64,000 nucleotides of DNA from Filobasidium wieringae (taxonomy: Eukaryota; Basidiomycota; Tremellomycetes; Filobasidiales; Filobasidiaceae): the NCBI GenBank assembly GCA_001600055.1, contig BCIV01000007.1, forward strand, positions 372,001 to 436,000, given 5' to 3'. Below are positions 11,204 to 22,400 of the stretch, piece by piece. The notes under the pieces are model-generated. The model did not search any database. It was not told where the DNA came from and worked only from the letters and a program-made list of their open reading frames with translations. Position 1 is the stretch's first letter; every line of letters begins with the position of its first letter. Both the position numbers and the translations under genes were made by a program.

Positions 11204-14200
11204 CTACAGGTCCTCGTCGGAGTCAACCTCCTCACCCCTCTTTCGTCGGGCCATCCTCTCCTTCTTCTTCTTTCGGAGCTCGGCGGCGGAAGCCTTCTTG
11301 ACCTTCTCGACCTTCTCAACCTTGTTACCCATGGCGTCAAAGACATCCTCCTCGTCATCCTTCTTGATGTCAATTCGGGGACCGGATCCCTGACCCTCCT
11401 GCCAGTTGTGTCCGGAAGCGACCAATCGACCATCCTTCATGGCCCAAATTTCGCTACAGACGTTGGTGGAGAATTCAGAGTTGTGGGTAATGACCAACAC
11501 TCCTCCCTCGAAGTTCTTCAAGGCCTCGATCAAGGCGGCAAGAGACTCTCGGTCCAAGTAGTTGGTAGGCTCATCAAGGGTGATGATGTGGGGCTTTCGC
11601 CACGTGGCGGCACCCAAGACGACCTTGACCTTCTGACCTCCGGAAAGACCTCGCATGGTGTTGTGGGAGACGAACTCGGACTCGAGACCGAAGTCGTTGA
11701 AGTGGTTCTCGATCTCCTTCCTGACGAGGGGCCTCATCATACCGAGACGCTGAGCCTCACGAGAGTCGAGCTCCATAACCTTCTTCTCGAATCCACGGAC
11801 GATAAGCTCGTCACGGGACATCCAGATGTTCTCGGTAGAGGAGAGACCCTTGAAGGAGATCTCGTACTCGTAAGACTGCTTAAGCTTCTTACGGGCGACG
11901 AGCTCCTCGATGACTCGCTTGGCACCCTCGACAATGACGGTACCTCCCTCCTTCATCTTCTTCTCCTCCTCGGGGGTCAACTGCCTGTTGGCCTTCTGCA
12001 GCTCCTCCAAATCCTCACCGGTCTGGTATCGCCACAACATGTAGTCGAGCGGGGTTTTGTCCAAGTGGTGATCGATGTGGTGGAAAGCGTGCTGGGCGAC
12101 GTATCCGATGACCAAGTTGGGGTGCTTCCAGACCTCTCCGGCGTTCTTACCGTTGGGCTCGGTCTCTCCGGTCAAAAGCTTGACCAAGGTCGACTTTCCG
12201 GAACCGTTAGGTCCCAAAATGGCGACACGGGAAGACAACGAGACCTGGAGGGAGACGTCGTACAACTGCTGTACAGGCGAGGTGGGGTACTGGAAGTTGA
12301 CCTTTCGCATCTTGAGCAAAGACTTTTCCTTGGTCTTGACTCCGTCCAAAAGAGGAGGGGTGGGGAGCTTGAACTTGTAGTCCTCGGCAGCCTCGAGCTG
12401 GTAGTAAGACTTGGCCTCGGGGACCATTCGGACAAAGTCCTCAAGGTTACCGGGGTAACGCTTGATCTTGAACCTGTTCAAGTGGATGATGTCGGTAACG
12501 GTCCTGTTCAAGAAGTCAGAGTCGTGGGAGACGATGATGGAGGTACAGTTGGTGAGGGAAGTGAGGTAGTCGATCAACCAGGTGACGTTGATAACGTCCA
12601 AATGGTTGGTAGGCTCGTCCAACAACAAGATATCGGCCTTGAACAAGATGGCACGGGCGAGGGCCAACTTCATCTTCCATCCTCCGGAAAGGGAGGCAAT
12701 GGCGGCCTTCTGCTTCTCCTCGTCGAATCCGACATCCCTCAAGGTCTGCCTGATCTCCTCGGGAGTTCCCAAAAGACGCTTGTCGTTCAAGACCCAGTCG
12801 ACGACGGAGATCTCGGCCTCGGAACCGTCAATGTCGTGCTGGACGTAGAAAGTCCTGACGACGGAGGGGTCGGGGAAACCCTCGACCTGGTTGTTGACGA
12901 TGGCGTTCATCAAGGTGGACTTTCCGGAACCGTTTCGTCCACAAAGACCGTATCGGTGACCACGCTTCAATCGGAGGGTAGCCATGTTCAACAAGATCTT
13001 GGCACCGTAGGCCAAAGAGAAGGTACAGTTACAGAGATCCTCACCCTCCTCCTCGTCGTCGAAGACTCGGTCGTCCTGACCTTCCTCCTCGGCCTTCTTC
13101 TGGAGAAGTTCCCTGACAACGGGACCGTTGTCGAATCCGGGAGCGGCCAACTCCAAGTAGGCGGGGAGAGCGGCCTCCCAGGTGTTCTGGTCGTAGTTGT
13201 GGGCGTTGACCAAACCGGCGGCCAAAACACCGGCGTAAGCGAGAGCGGGGTTCTCACAAGCGGGGATATCCTTGGCGTCGGCCTTCTTGAACTCGGAGAC
13301 CAAGTTGTGAGCCAACTGGTGACCCTCGGCGATCTTGAGAGGAGGAACGTCGGTACCGTCACCCTCGTAGACCTTGGAGACCTCTCGCAAGGTCTTGATG
13401 GCCCTGTTGACGACTCCACGAGCCTCGGGGTCGGCCATGGTCTCGGCGGTCTTGATCAAACCGGGCAAGAGCTTGGGAACGAAGGGTCGGACAGAGTACT
13501 CGTTGTCGACCAACTTGGTCATGTTGTCGGCGATAACGGCGACCTTTCGCTTGATGGCGGTGGCACGCTCATCGAGACCACGGATCAAGAGAGGAGCCAT
13601 CAAAGAGAGCGAAGGAGCGTCGACCTCGGAAACGAAGGTGGTGGCGGACAAAAGAGCGATGGTCTTGGGGACCTCCTCGATAGGGTTGAGCAAAGCCTTG
13701 ATCAAAGCGGGGATGAACTTCTCGATATCCTTGTTAGCGACGAGGGCGGTGGCCTTGGTCAAGGTAGCCTTGGCGGCCTTCTTGACGTCAGACTTGGTGT
13801 CCCAGACGGCATCGGCGAGGACGGGAACCATCATAGGCATGGCCTTTCCGGTCTGGAGAGGAGCGGCAACGACGAGCTGGTTGATGATCTCCAAAGAACC
13901 GGTCTTGATCTGCCACTTTCCAGCAGTCTTGATCTGGTGCAAAAGGGCGGGCAAGAGGACGGGGGTAGCCCAAGGGTTCATGGACTGAACGAAGGACTTG
14001 GTAGCGGCCAGAGCGGCGGCGGCGACGGCGGGGGTCTTGTCGGCGAAAGCCTCCAAGAGAGCGGGGAAGACGGTACCCTCCTCGGAGGTTACGATGTAAC
14101 ACTCGAGCTTCTGGGCAGCACCGTTCTCGCACAAGGTGGAGACGACCTCGGCAGCACCCTCACGGGCCTCGGGCTTCTTCTTGTCACCGAGAGCCTAAAC

Positions 14201-14457
14201 AAAAGGAACAAAAGGAAACGCGTCAGCTCGTGCCTACGAGGATTGCTCACGCGGAAAGGCAAAAAAAAGCTACACACCTTGACAAGGGCATCGGTGAGTC
14301 CGATAGAACCGAAGAAGGTGATGGGCTCGTTCTTGCTCTGGCTAGCCAAGAGCTCAGCAGCCTGCTTACGGGCATCCTTGTCGGCGACAAAGAGGGAAGA
14401 GACGTCGAAAGACGAAGACGCCTTGGAGGAGGCGGCAGCGGAAGCCATAGCGGGCAT
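11204..14457 (-). CDS. TEF3: Translation elongation factor 3 (ABC-F ATPase)
   Basis: Two exons (14457-14278, 14194-11204) give 1056 residues, close to the 1044 of yeast EF3. This fungal cytosolic ATPase binds the ribosome and drives E-site tRNA release during elongation. The N-terminal half is HEAT-repeat helices (for example SMNPWATPVLLPALLHQI). Two ABC domains follow: Walker A GRNGSGKST and GPNGSGKST, signatures LSGGWKMKLALARA and LSGGQKVKVVLGAA, Walker B ILLLDEPTNHLD and IITLDEPTNYLD. A chromodomain-like insert and a basic/acidic tail (KKKKERMARRKRG, then EEVDSDEDL) complete the family layout. Codon use is strongly biased to C/G-ending codons, as expected for high expression, and leaves a 1152-codon open frame on the other strand. 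An alternative start 9 nt further in is possible. Confidence 0.98.
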
Positions 14458-14464
14458 ATGTATT

Positions 14465-14533
14465 CTGAGAGAAAGAACGCTGATCAGTTTCGAATGTCCA
14501 CGAGAGCGACTGGCGAGACAGCTCTCGACTCAC
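14465..14533 (-). other. Intron in the 5' untranslated region of EF3
   Basis: On the minus strand a GTGAGT donor (14533) and a TTTCTCTCAG acceptor (14465) flank 69 nt directly before the EF3 start codon. Leader introns are common in highly expressed basidiomycete genes. Confidence 0.65.
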
Positions 14534-15186
14534 TTGATGAAAAGTAAAAGGAAAAAAGGTGTAAAAGTCTAGTCTATCGATATGCTATAGGTATAGCGGG
14601 TGTCGTTCGATCTCGTAGTACAAGCGAGATGAGAGGAAAAGAAAGTTGTGGTGTTGTTTTTGGGGGGAGTGACGACTCTAAAAGATGTCTGTCTGTCTAT
14701 GGGGTAGGGTAGGGTAGGGTAGGGTTGTGTGGATACAGTGAAAGGGAGGCGACGAGGTGTGATCAGCAAGATGGAGAGATGGGTGTGGGTGGCGGTGGGA
14801 GATGGGAATAGCTTACCTCTTATATGTTTTATGTGAATGCAAGGTGTTGCCACGCTTGAAAAAAAGGGGAGGGAGGTGAGGAGAGAGAGAGGAGAGTGGC
14901 AGGGNGGGNGACAATTGAATTGAATGGGGAACCAACAAACTTGAACTCTGCCTTCGATAATTTTCGAGCGCGCGCGGGAATTGAATCGGCGCCCAATCCG
15001 ACGCCCCAACCGGAAAAAAAAGCGAGGTGGCGAGAAACTCGGGTCACGTGAGTGAGAATCAGGAACGTGATTGCTCTGCACATCAGCAGCACTGCCATGT
15101 CATGCATATCATCTCTCTATCAACGATGCATCGTCTTCCTACAAGTCCACTTCCGACACTACTAGCTATCACATCCCTGCCATGCT
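14534..15186. other. EF3 promoter/leader and 3' end of the V-ATPase gene
   Basis: No gene. From left to right it has a GT/GA-rich segment, the GGGTA repeat, a purine-rich run containing two undetermined bases (14905 and 14910), AT-poor promoter sequence and a TCACGTGA box at 15044-15051. The right end is the 3' untranslated region of the V-ATPase gene. Confidence 0.5.
14700..14725. repeat. (GGGTA)n tandem repeat, possible G-quadruplex
   Basis: Five runs of three or more G separated by TA on the plus strand (CCCTA repeats on the EF3 coding strand), about 170 bp upstream of the EF3 leader intron. It fits the G-quadruplex pattern and resembles telomere-like promoter boxes, but is too short and internal to be a telomere. 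Confidence 0.6.
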
Positions 15187-18100
15187 CTACTCCTCATCCT
15201 CCTCATGACCAATGTTGGCAAAGCTCAGAGGAGTGAAAGCGTAACCTCCAGCCATGTAATGTTTTCCGTTCGCTTCGACCCTGTAAAACCATACCATCCA
15301 TCAGCCTGCCATTCCCCAGTCGCGAACCGCCATCCCGTTCGAGACTCACCAATGCAACCTCAAAGCATGCAAGAACGCCGACAACCCTTCCATGACACAC
15401 AAGATGGCCAAGGTGAGGATGAACCACATGCCGAACATGAAAAAGGTGAAGAGGACACCGAGCACGCCGGTCATCCCGAACGCACGTTCGAGGGTCATGT
15501 TGTACAACACCTCGGACAACTGAGCGTGAGCGAGAGAAAGAGCCCAGAGACGGAGGTAAGAAGCGCTGTACGTAGAGGTCGTTTAGCCATAATTTCTATC
15601 AACATTAGTCTATGCGGATCGGACTCACGTGTTGGAAATACATCCCAAGCAGAACTCGATGGTATGGATGACCTGATGGATGATCACGTCGCCCATCTCG
15701 AAAGGATGTTCCTCGTTCTGCTCCTCCACGACCGCATGTCCGTTCCCATCCTCCTCCTCTCCCATATCCTGAGAACTGCTCAACCTCGGCTGTTCATCCC
15801 CTCCGATCCCCTGATAACCTTGACCCTTGATCTTCTGGTGTTCCTTCCAGAGCACATAAGGCTTGAGGCACAACATCCAAGGTACACAGACCAGGGCGAG
15901 TAGGAGCAAGAACACCTGGACGTACGCTTGTCCCTTGTAAAGTTGAGTGGAAGGATCGACCGTACCAGGACTGAGGAACATGTAGATCAACATGTTCAAC
16001 AGACCAGGTGGGGCAGTAGGGGATTGAGACCAATCGATGGACCACTTGTAGACGATACAGACGACAAGGTAACCAAAGATCGACTGCATGAAGAGGATCT
16101 GGGGGATGAATTCGGCATAGATGTTCAGAGGTTTCTTGAACTTGATATGATTGGGCACTTGAAGACAGATAGCAAAGGTCATCTGGAGAGGAGGAAATCG
16201 TATCAGCTTCAACTCCACCCACTTCGATCGTTCGCCCGTCAACTCACGTGGATGACACCCAAAATGATAGACATCTTCATCTTGTAGGAATTCGAGAACA
16301 CCAAAGCGTTATCAGATCCGTGCCAAGCCGGATCCAATCCGAACAGATAAGTCGTTCCGGTAGACACGGCGGAGACGGTACCATTCTGACCTTCGGGCCA
16401 TTCCCAACCGGATTGCCAAATGTGAAGGGATTTGGAAAAGATGTCGTTGTACATCAGACCGGTGTACATGGAGAACATTCCCATGAGCAAGATGATGTAT
16501 CGTCCAAAGAAGAAGGTCTCGAAGATCTAGAATCAGGCGCGAGATCAGTAATCTGCACCGTAATAGAAAAGACTTGAATCCCACATACCTCTCCCAATCC
16601 GGCCTTTGCCAATTTCCTCTCGTACATGATCATCACAGCCGCCGCAAGGGTGGCCAAGACACCGTGTCCGATATCTCCAAACATCACAGCGAACAAGAAT
16701 GGGAACGTAATGACGGCAAACATTCCAGGGTTGACCTCCTGATAAGTGGCGATTCCGTAAGAATCGATAATAGTCTGGAAACCCTCGGTGAACGGAGTGG
16801 TCCGGTGGAAGGTGGGTGGGGTCTGGTGGGTTCGCAGCTCGGCGAGGATGGGGGGGACAGCAGTTCCTGCCATATCCGTCGCACGACGAAGAGCTTGCTG
16901 AATAGCGGTAATGTCCCGGGTAGGACACCAGCCCTCGGCGACCAACGTCTTCTTCTTGGCATCATAGCTCAAGAGGTTCATGGTCTGATAGATCATCTTC
17001 TCCTTGGCTACAGCATCCTTCCATGAGCTCAGCATCTCTGCAATCTTGCCCAACTCGACTCGTCGAGTTTGACCAGTCTGGAAGAGAACAGAGTTGATGT
17101 CTTCCAAACGCGAGTCAACCTCTTTCAAGGCGTCATTGCGCTTGTCAACATCGGAATCGATAGGGTAAAGGGTTCCTCCCATAGATTCAGCGACCTTTCG
17201 GATCTTGGTCAAGAGCTCGGCTCCGTGAGCGAAAATGATGAAGACATCCTTACGGGTCTCGTTACCGTTGGTAGGGTCGACGAAAGGCTCCTCAATTTCT
17301 GGGTACAGGAAATAGTGTAAGCATACGTACGTCTGAGAGAACAGAATGAAACTCACCAGAGTAGTTCATGTACAAGTTTCCTCGTAGAACCCTCCAAAGA
17401 ATCCTCTCAAAGATGGGCATCCTGGATCGCTCGATCGTACCCGCAACGAATCTATCCTCAATCACTTCGTCAACAATCGTTCGATTTCCTTGTCTCATGC
17501 TCGACTCACTCAAGGTCAACTCCGTTGAACCCGCTTTCTCCGGGAAGGTTTCCATACTCGGCAGCGTTCTCCAATAAAGGCGCAGAACCGTCAGCATCAT
17601 CGAAAGAGTTCCTGATTTCAATGTGTCTGTTCCCGGTCTGGTTGAAGAATCCCGCCGTCTCCCTGATGACACATTTCGCCTCTTCCAGCTCTCTCTGTCT
17701 CTTTCCCAGAACCTCAAACGAGCTGTTGATCTGGTTCAATCGGACTTCATGTTCCGCCAACTTCTCGTCCAGCTCGTCGAACGCTTGAGGGGCACGGGGA
17801 CCGGTGGAGGTGAATGGAGGGATGGCGATGAGGGGTGTGATCCCGATGGGAGGAGTGGTCTGGGCGATTTGATTTTGGAAGAGACGACATCGACGTTCCA
17901 TTTCATCCAGACGACGGATTTCACCGACGAAAGATCGCTGGAAAGCGTTGGTCTCGCCATTGAGCTGTATATGATGTCATGTCCGGGTGAGCTTCGCCAG
18001 CAGTCGATACAGCTGGAGTTGAGTTCTTACATCAAGAAGGTGAACGTTCCCAGCCTCTCCGAGCTCGTAAATGGTATCATGAGCACATTCTCTAGGAATG

Positions 18101-18223
18101 AAAAGCTGGATCTTGCTCAACTCCTCAGAGCCTGATGAGGCGACGCAACGTTTAGCTTCGTTACGCATGACAAAGCGGATCACGCCAAGTGCACTTACGA
18201 AACAAGCTAGGATAGGTCGACAT
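15187..18223 (-). CDS. VPH1: V-type proton ATPase V0 subunit a
   Basis: A spliced minus-strand gene starting MSTYPSLFR at 18223. The V-ATPase acidifies vacuole and Golgi; subunit a links V1 to V0 and forms the proton half-channels. The N-terminal cytosolic half shows [20 protein letters not shown] and [20 protein letters not shown]. The membrane half begins near [20 protein letters not shown] and contains [29 protein letters not shown] (with the Arg essential for proton transfer in yeast Vph1) and a [14 protein letters not shown] segment, ending in an acidic HEEDEE tail. Exon 1 is 25 nt (18223-18199). Family length (about 840 residues) is matched. Whether it acts in vacuole or Golgi (Vph1 or Stv1 role) cannot be told; many basidiomycetes have one copy. 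It diverges from the small Cys-rich gene. Confidence 0.96.
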
Positions 18224-18690
18224 GATGCCTGCTACGGAACAGGACTTGATACACTTGTGAGCAAAGCGAAAAGATCAGTCCCGTCTCGAACTGAAATCAT
18301 CAATTCGCCTTTGATCGTTGCTGATCGAACTGTGACGACGTTCCGCGAGGCCGGCTCCCGGGTTCACGAATTCGACAGGCGCATCCGAAGTCAGAACCGC
18401 GCTTTGTGTTGGCCTGAGACACTCTCGAAGGACGTCAAGTCCAAGTCCAGTCATGTCAAATACACCGCTTGTGATTGGTTCGGGCGAGCTCGGTCGTCAG
18501 TTGATTCGTCATGATCTGTATTAGCATCCGGATGTAGGCAACTTCCGATCGATTGACATTCTATCAGCTATAAAGTGCCATACGAAACCTCGACTTCCCT
18601 CTTTGGCCTCCTTCCCTCCATCACATCACACTCACCGCACTTCTAAACGTTCTGCCTCTACATCAATCAAATCAAACTCCTGCTCTTACA
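18224..18690. promoter_or_regulatory. Divergent promoter between V-ATPase subunit a and the Cys-rich gene
   Basis: 467 bp between start codons. A TATAAA box (18569-18574) lies 117 bp before the Cys-rich start, suggesting a strong, inducible promoter on that side. TGAGCAAA at 18258-18265 is the reverse complement of TTTGCTCA, the copper-response element bound by Mac1 in budding yeast; one copy only. Confidence 0.5.
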
Positions 18691-19082
18691 ATGGCTGTGA
18701 GCAGTGTTCCTTGTGCATCGCGATGTCGTTCCATACTGACCATTCCATACCTCTCCCTTAGGACAACACCCCTCAATGCACCGGTAACCCCGACTCGTGC
18801 TCCTTCTGTAACGTCAGCCAGGACAACGATGTCTGTGCCAAGGACGCTATCGTAGGATGCACTTCCGCTCCTGGAAACTGTCAGGCTTGTTCCGAAGGTC
18901 GAGGCTGTCTCAAGGGATGCGCTGGGTGAGTGTAGTGGTCGAGTTAGCTGTTCTGATCAAATTACTAAATCCCTCTTGCTCTTCGACCATATAGATCTCC
19001 TGAAAGCTGCACTGTATGCAAGGACCGATGCTTGAGGCCCGCTACCAACAACGCCGTATCCGGCATCGAGCCTGCTAGGTGA
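18691..19082 (+). CDS. Small 12-cysteine protein with three tandem C-x6-C-x2-C-xn-C modules, metallothionein-like
   Basis: Three exons (18691-18696, 18762-18925, 18995-19082) join in frame to 85 residues; exon 1 codes only for Met-Ala. No signal peptide or membrane segment is seen, so it is probably cytosolic. It has 12 cysteines (14%). They fall into three imperfect copies: CTGNPDSCSFCNVSQDNDVC, CTSAPGNCQACSEGRGC and CAGSPESCTVCKDRC. Each is C-x6-C-x2-C and then a fourth Cys after 8, 5 or 3 residues. The spacer shrinks copy by copy, which suggests internal duplication and then trimming. Such density without a secretion signal points to metal (Zn or Cu) binding; it is not like the C-x-C-rich CMT1/CMT2 metallothioneins of Cryptococcus. 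The family is unknown to me, and a disulphide-rich or redox role is the alternative. A TATA box lies 117 bp upstream. Confidence 0.8.
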
Positions 19083-19468
19083 AGAACGGGTCCAAGCTCG
19101 ATGGTTTGAGATGGATGAGAAGAGAAGCTTCTACGATATTGTTGTACTACTCGGGCTATAATTGTTGGACGGTCCTGTCCGAATGCATTCAAAACGATAC
19201 CATACCATAAGCTTCAACACTGGACGTTGTAGACGAGCCACTTCCATCTGGCGTCTGACGATCGATTCCAAACATGCATGACATTAAGGAAGCTGATCCT
19301 AGGTAAAAACAATGAGGTACATCACCAGGACGACCAGACAAGGGTGTAGGAAGAAGAACAACTAAAACTAGACTAAATTTCACCAAGAGACAGATGGAAG
19401 AAAAGGAATGGGGGGAATCTCATGGTAAACCCAACGCTGAAGAACCCTCAAAAGCCGACCGATGTCGA
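19083..19468. other. Convergent 3' ends of the Cys-rich gene and the mucin gene
   Basis: No gene seen. The space must hold both 3' untranslated regions and terminators. Confidence 0.45.
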
Positions 19469-22400
19469 TCACTTATAACCCATAAACTCGAGAGAGTTGG
19501 ATTGTAACGTCGGCGCTCCAATCGTTCGTTTATCGACCGGACGACTGTTCATAGAACTCCTCCAGGCTTGAGATCTAGTGGGAGGTCCGTTCTCGAGGTA
19601 AGTACGATGAACGATATCGGCGAAAGGATTTTGCGACATCTGCGGCGAGGTAGTTGATGGACCGAAATCTCTCGACAGGCGGCGGTGAGACTGGCTTCCA
19701 CTCGAGCGGAACCAAGACGATCCGATTCCGCTCTGAGTTCGCTCTCTGCTTCCTTCTCCGTTCCTGTTATTGCTGAATGCTACACTATCTCGCACAGCTT
19801 GTGAAATACTGGAGCGCCGTCGTCGGGAAGAGGGGAAGTTGTCCACGTCATTTGCATAGAAGGAGGAAGGTCGGTCGTCGATCTCACTGGCAGCAAGACT
19901 GCTTGCCCGTGAATGTCTAGAGTTGTTGTAAGCCCCAGCATACGCTGCACCATCAGCACCTGAGAATCGCTCGGACAACCTCCTGTGGATCTTGGCATCG
20001 TGGTTCCTCTTAACTCGGCGGTAGATCCAAACTGCCAGCGCGATCCATAAAGCTCCTCCAATACCGACGCAAGCTCCAATGATAGCATCTCTTCGCTTGT
20101 TGTCGCTGTGAGATTCTGATGCAGCTGAGGTGGCTGACCCATCAGTACTTGCGCTGGTGGAACCAATCAAGGGATAGGACGAGTCGATTTGCAGAGCAAG
20201 CTGTCCGGGAATCCCTGGCTGATTATAAAGAGGGCTGCTAGGAGTTTTGATGTACTGAGCTAGATCATTGACTCGACCAGCAGGAATATAACCGAGCCAT
20301 TTAGTGAGCAATTCCGTGCTAGCACCATCATAGCTGGCGGGCGAGTAAGCCTGAAGAGCATACGTCTTCACCGACCCCTCTATGGAATCGGCACAGGTAA
20401 GCAAGAGCTCGTAACGGGTTCTTCATAGCATGCAGCACTTACGATCGATGATCAAGGCTGTAGACAGCATTTCTGGGAACGTAATGAAGAGCTGGCTGGT
20501 CGCTTCGGAATTGTTAACCTGTAAGTTGGGGCTTTTAGTATCACTATGGCTGGCCAACCGCAAAAAAAACTTACAACAAACTGCCAAGGATAATTGTTCG
20601 AGTTCAGCAGAATACTAATCAACGCCTGACTCGAGGTGCCCCCACTCGACTCTGTAGCTTGAGCTGCGTCAGTAGAGACCGTTGCTGAAGCGGTTGTGGT
20701 GGTAGGTTGACTCGGCGGTACGATCATTGTTGGTACATTTGAAGCGATGACAGCCGTGGAAGGCATCACTAGAGTAGTTTCGGGAGTCGTCTCCAACGTT
20801 TGCGAAGCAGTAAAAGACTGAGTGGATACAATCGATTGCGAGGAGGCGGAAGACAAGCTCGTCTTGGCAGTTGGCCCTGCGAAAATCAGAGTCGTCGCCG
20901 TAGGAATGTATGGTTCGTATGAGCTGGTTGCAGAAAATGCTTCAGTATAGGAGGAAGGCCATGATGACACGCTTGCGGATGCTGCTGCGCTCTCTGAGGC
21001 GGACACACTGTCACTGCCTGTCTGCGCCGTGGAGGGCAGACCAGAACTGGCAGAAGACATGCGAGTTGCGCTGTCGGTCGCGGTCCCGGTAGGCGAAAGG
21101 TCAGAATCGGTCGCAGTAACAGGTCCAGCACTATTGATAGAGGAACCTGAAAGTGACGATGTACGGCCGATCTCTGATCCAGTGACTCTCGAGGAGGTAG
21201 GCACTGCTGTCGATATCTCCTCGGAAGCCACGGTGGTTGAGAGCAAAGGTCCAGAAGCCAGGGCAGTAGTCGCAACGGCAGCACTCGAGACTGAAGCTGT
21301 CCCCTCATCAGGGACCACTGTGGTCGATGAAGCGGTTTGCTCAGCAGAACTTTGCTCGACTGAGACCGTTCCTGAAGAACTTGCGCCCACAAAGCCGGCC
21401 GTTGATGGTGCAGTCGACTGGGTCGTTTCCACGGGACCGATGGTAGCTACTGAAGTCGCTTTATCAAAATAGCAAGAGAGAATATAACGATAAGTAGAAG
21501 CCGCAGAATCAACGTAAAGGAACCAGGCACTGACCCGTTTCAAAAGCAGTGTTTTCTGCGGTCTGGGTATTGTCCGAGAATGTAGAAGTCGCAGGCGCAG
21601 CTGTAGATGCGGGGAATGACAAACGGGAAGAGTAAGTTGACGTTCTGTCTAACAGTGAAGACGTCTGAACAGCTTTCACGGCATCGAGATCATCGGCAGT
21701 TCCGGTGGAAGATGAAAACGTAGCAAAAAGACTGATGGTTGTCGTGGGGATGGTTGCCTGAGCATAGCTCGTTGGTAAGGTGACTGCAGCAACCATCGTA
21801 GTCTGCCAACTCTGAGCGGTGGAGACCGTTGAGTGAGCTGAAGGCAAGGCGGCTGTTTTACTCTGCTCGCTTATTGCAGAACTCTCGTAAGATGGCTCCT
21901 CAGTCGACGTGTGAGCAGCAAGCGTCATAACGTCGTCAGCAACAAATCTAGAGCCCGTCGAGGTAGCCGTACTAGCAGTCGCATCGATCAAGGTGGAGTT
22001 TTTCTCTTGTGCCAGTGCAGACTGAGTTGTGGCAGCGCTCTTTTGCGAGATCGAGCTAGATTGCGAGGGAGCTTGATAGGAAGATTGAGACGACAGAGGC
22101 GGATATGATAGAGAAGAAACGGTAGAAGTAGCTAGTAGGGAACTGGAAGCAGAAGACGAAGAACCTGGTTTGGTAGAAGAGATAGTAGAAGACGGAGAGT
22201 CGGATTGGTTGGAAGTTGTAAATGACACTCCTCCCGTCAAAGACATTGCTCTCATTGAACCAGTTGATTTAGGCTTTTCACCCGAGCTCGTGCTCGACGT
22301 GTAAGAGGCATACGTTGATTCCTGCTGCGCCGAGGTCAATTTCGAGTCACTATTGGCTTGCGTTGTTGTTATGTGATCGGTTTGAGCAGCATTTGAAGAA

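Noticed and set aside
11114..14572. Very long plus-strand ORF as a second gene opposite EF3
   Set aside because: Its product has no domain and mirrors EF3 codon bias; EF3 itself is certain on the minus strand.
14700..14725. Internal telomere repeat
   Set aside because: Only four to five short units inside a gene-dense region; the unit GGGTA is not a known fungal telomere repeat.
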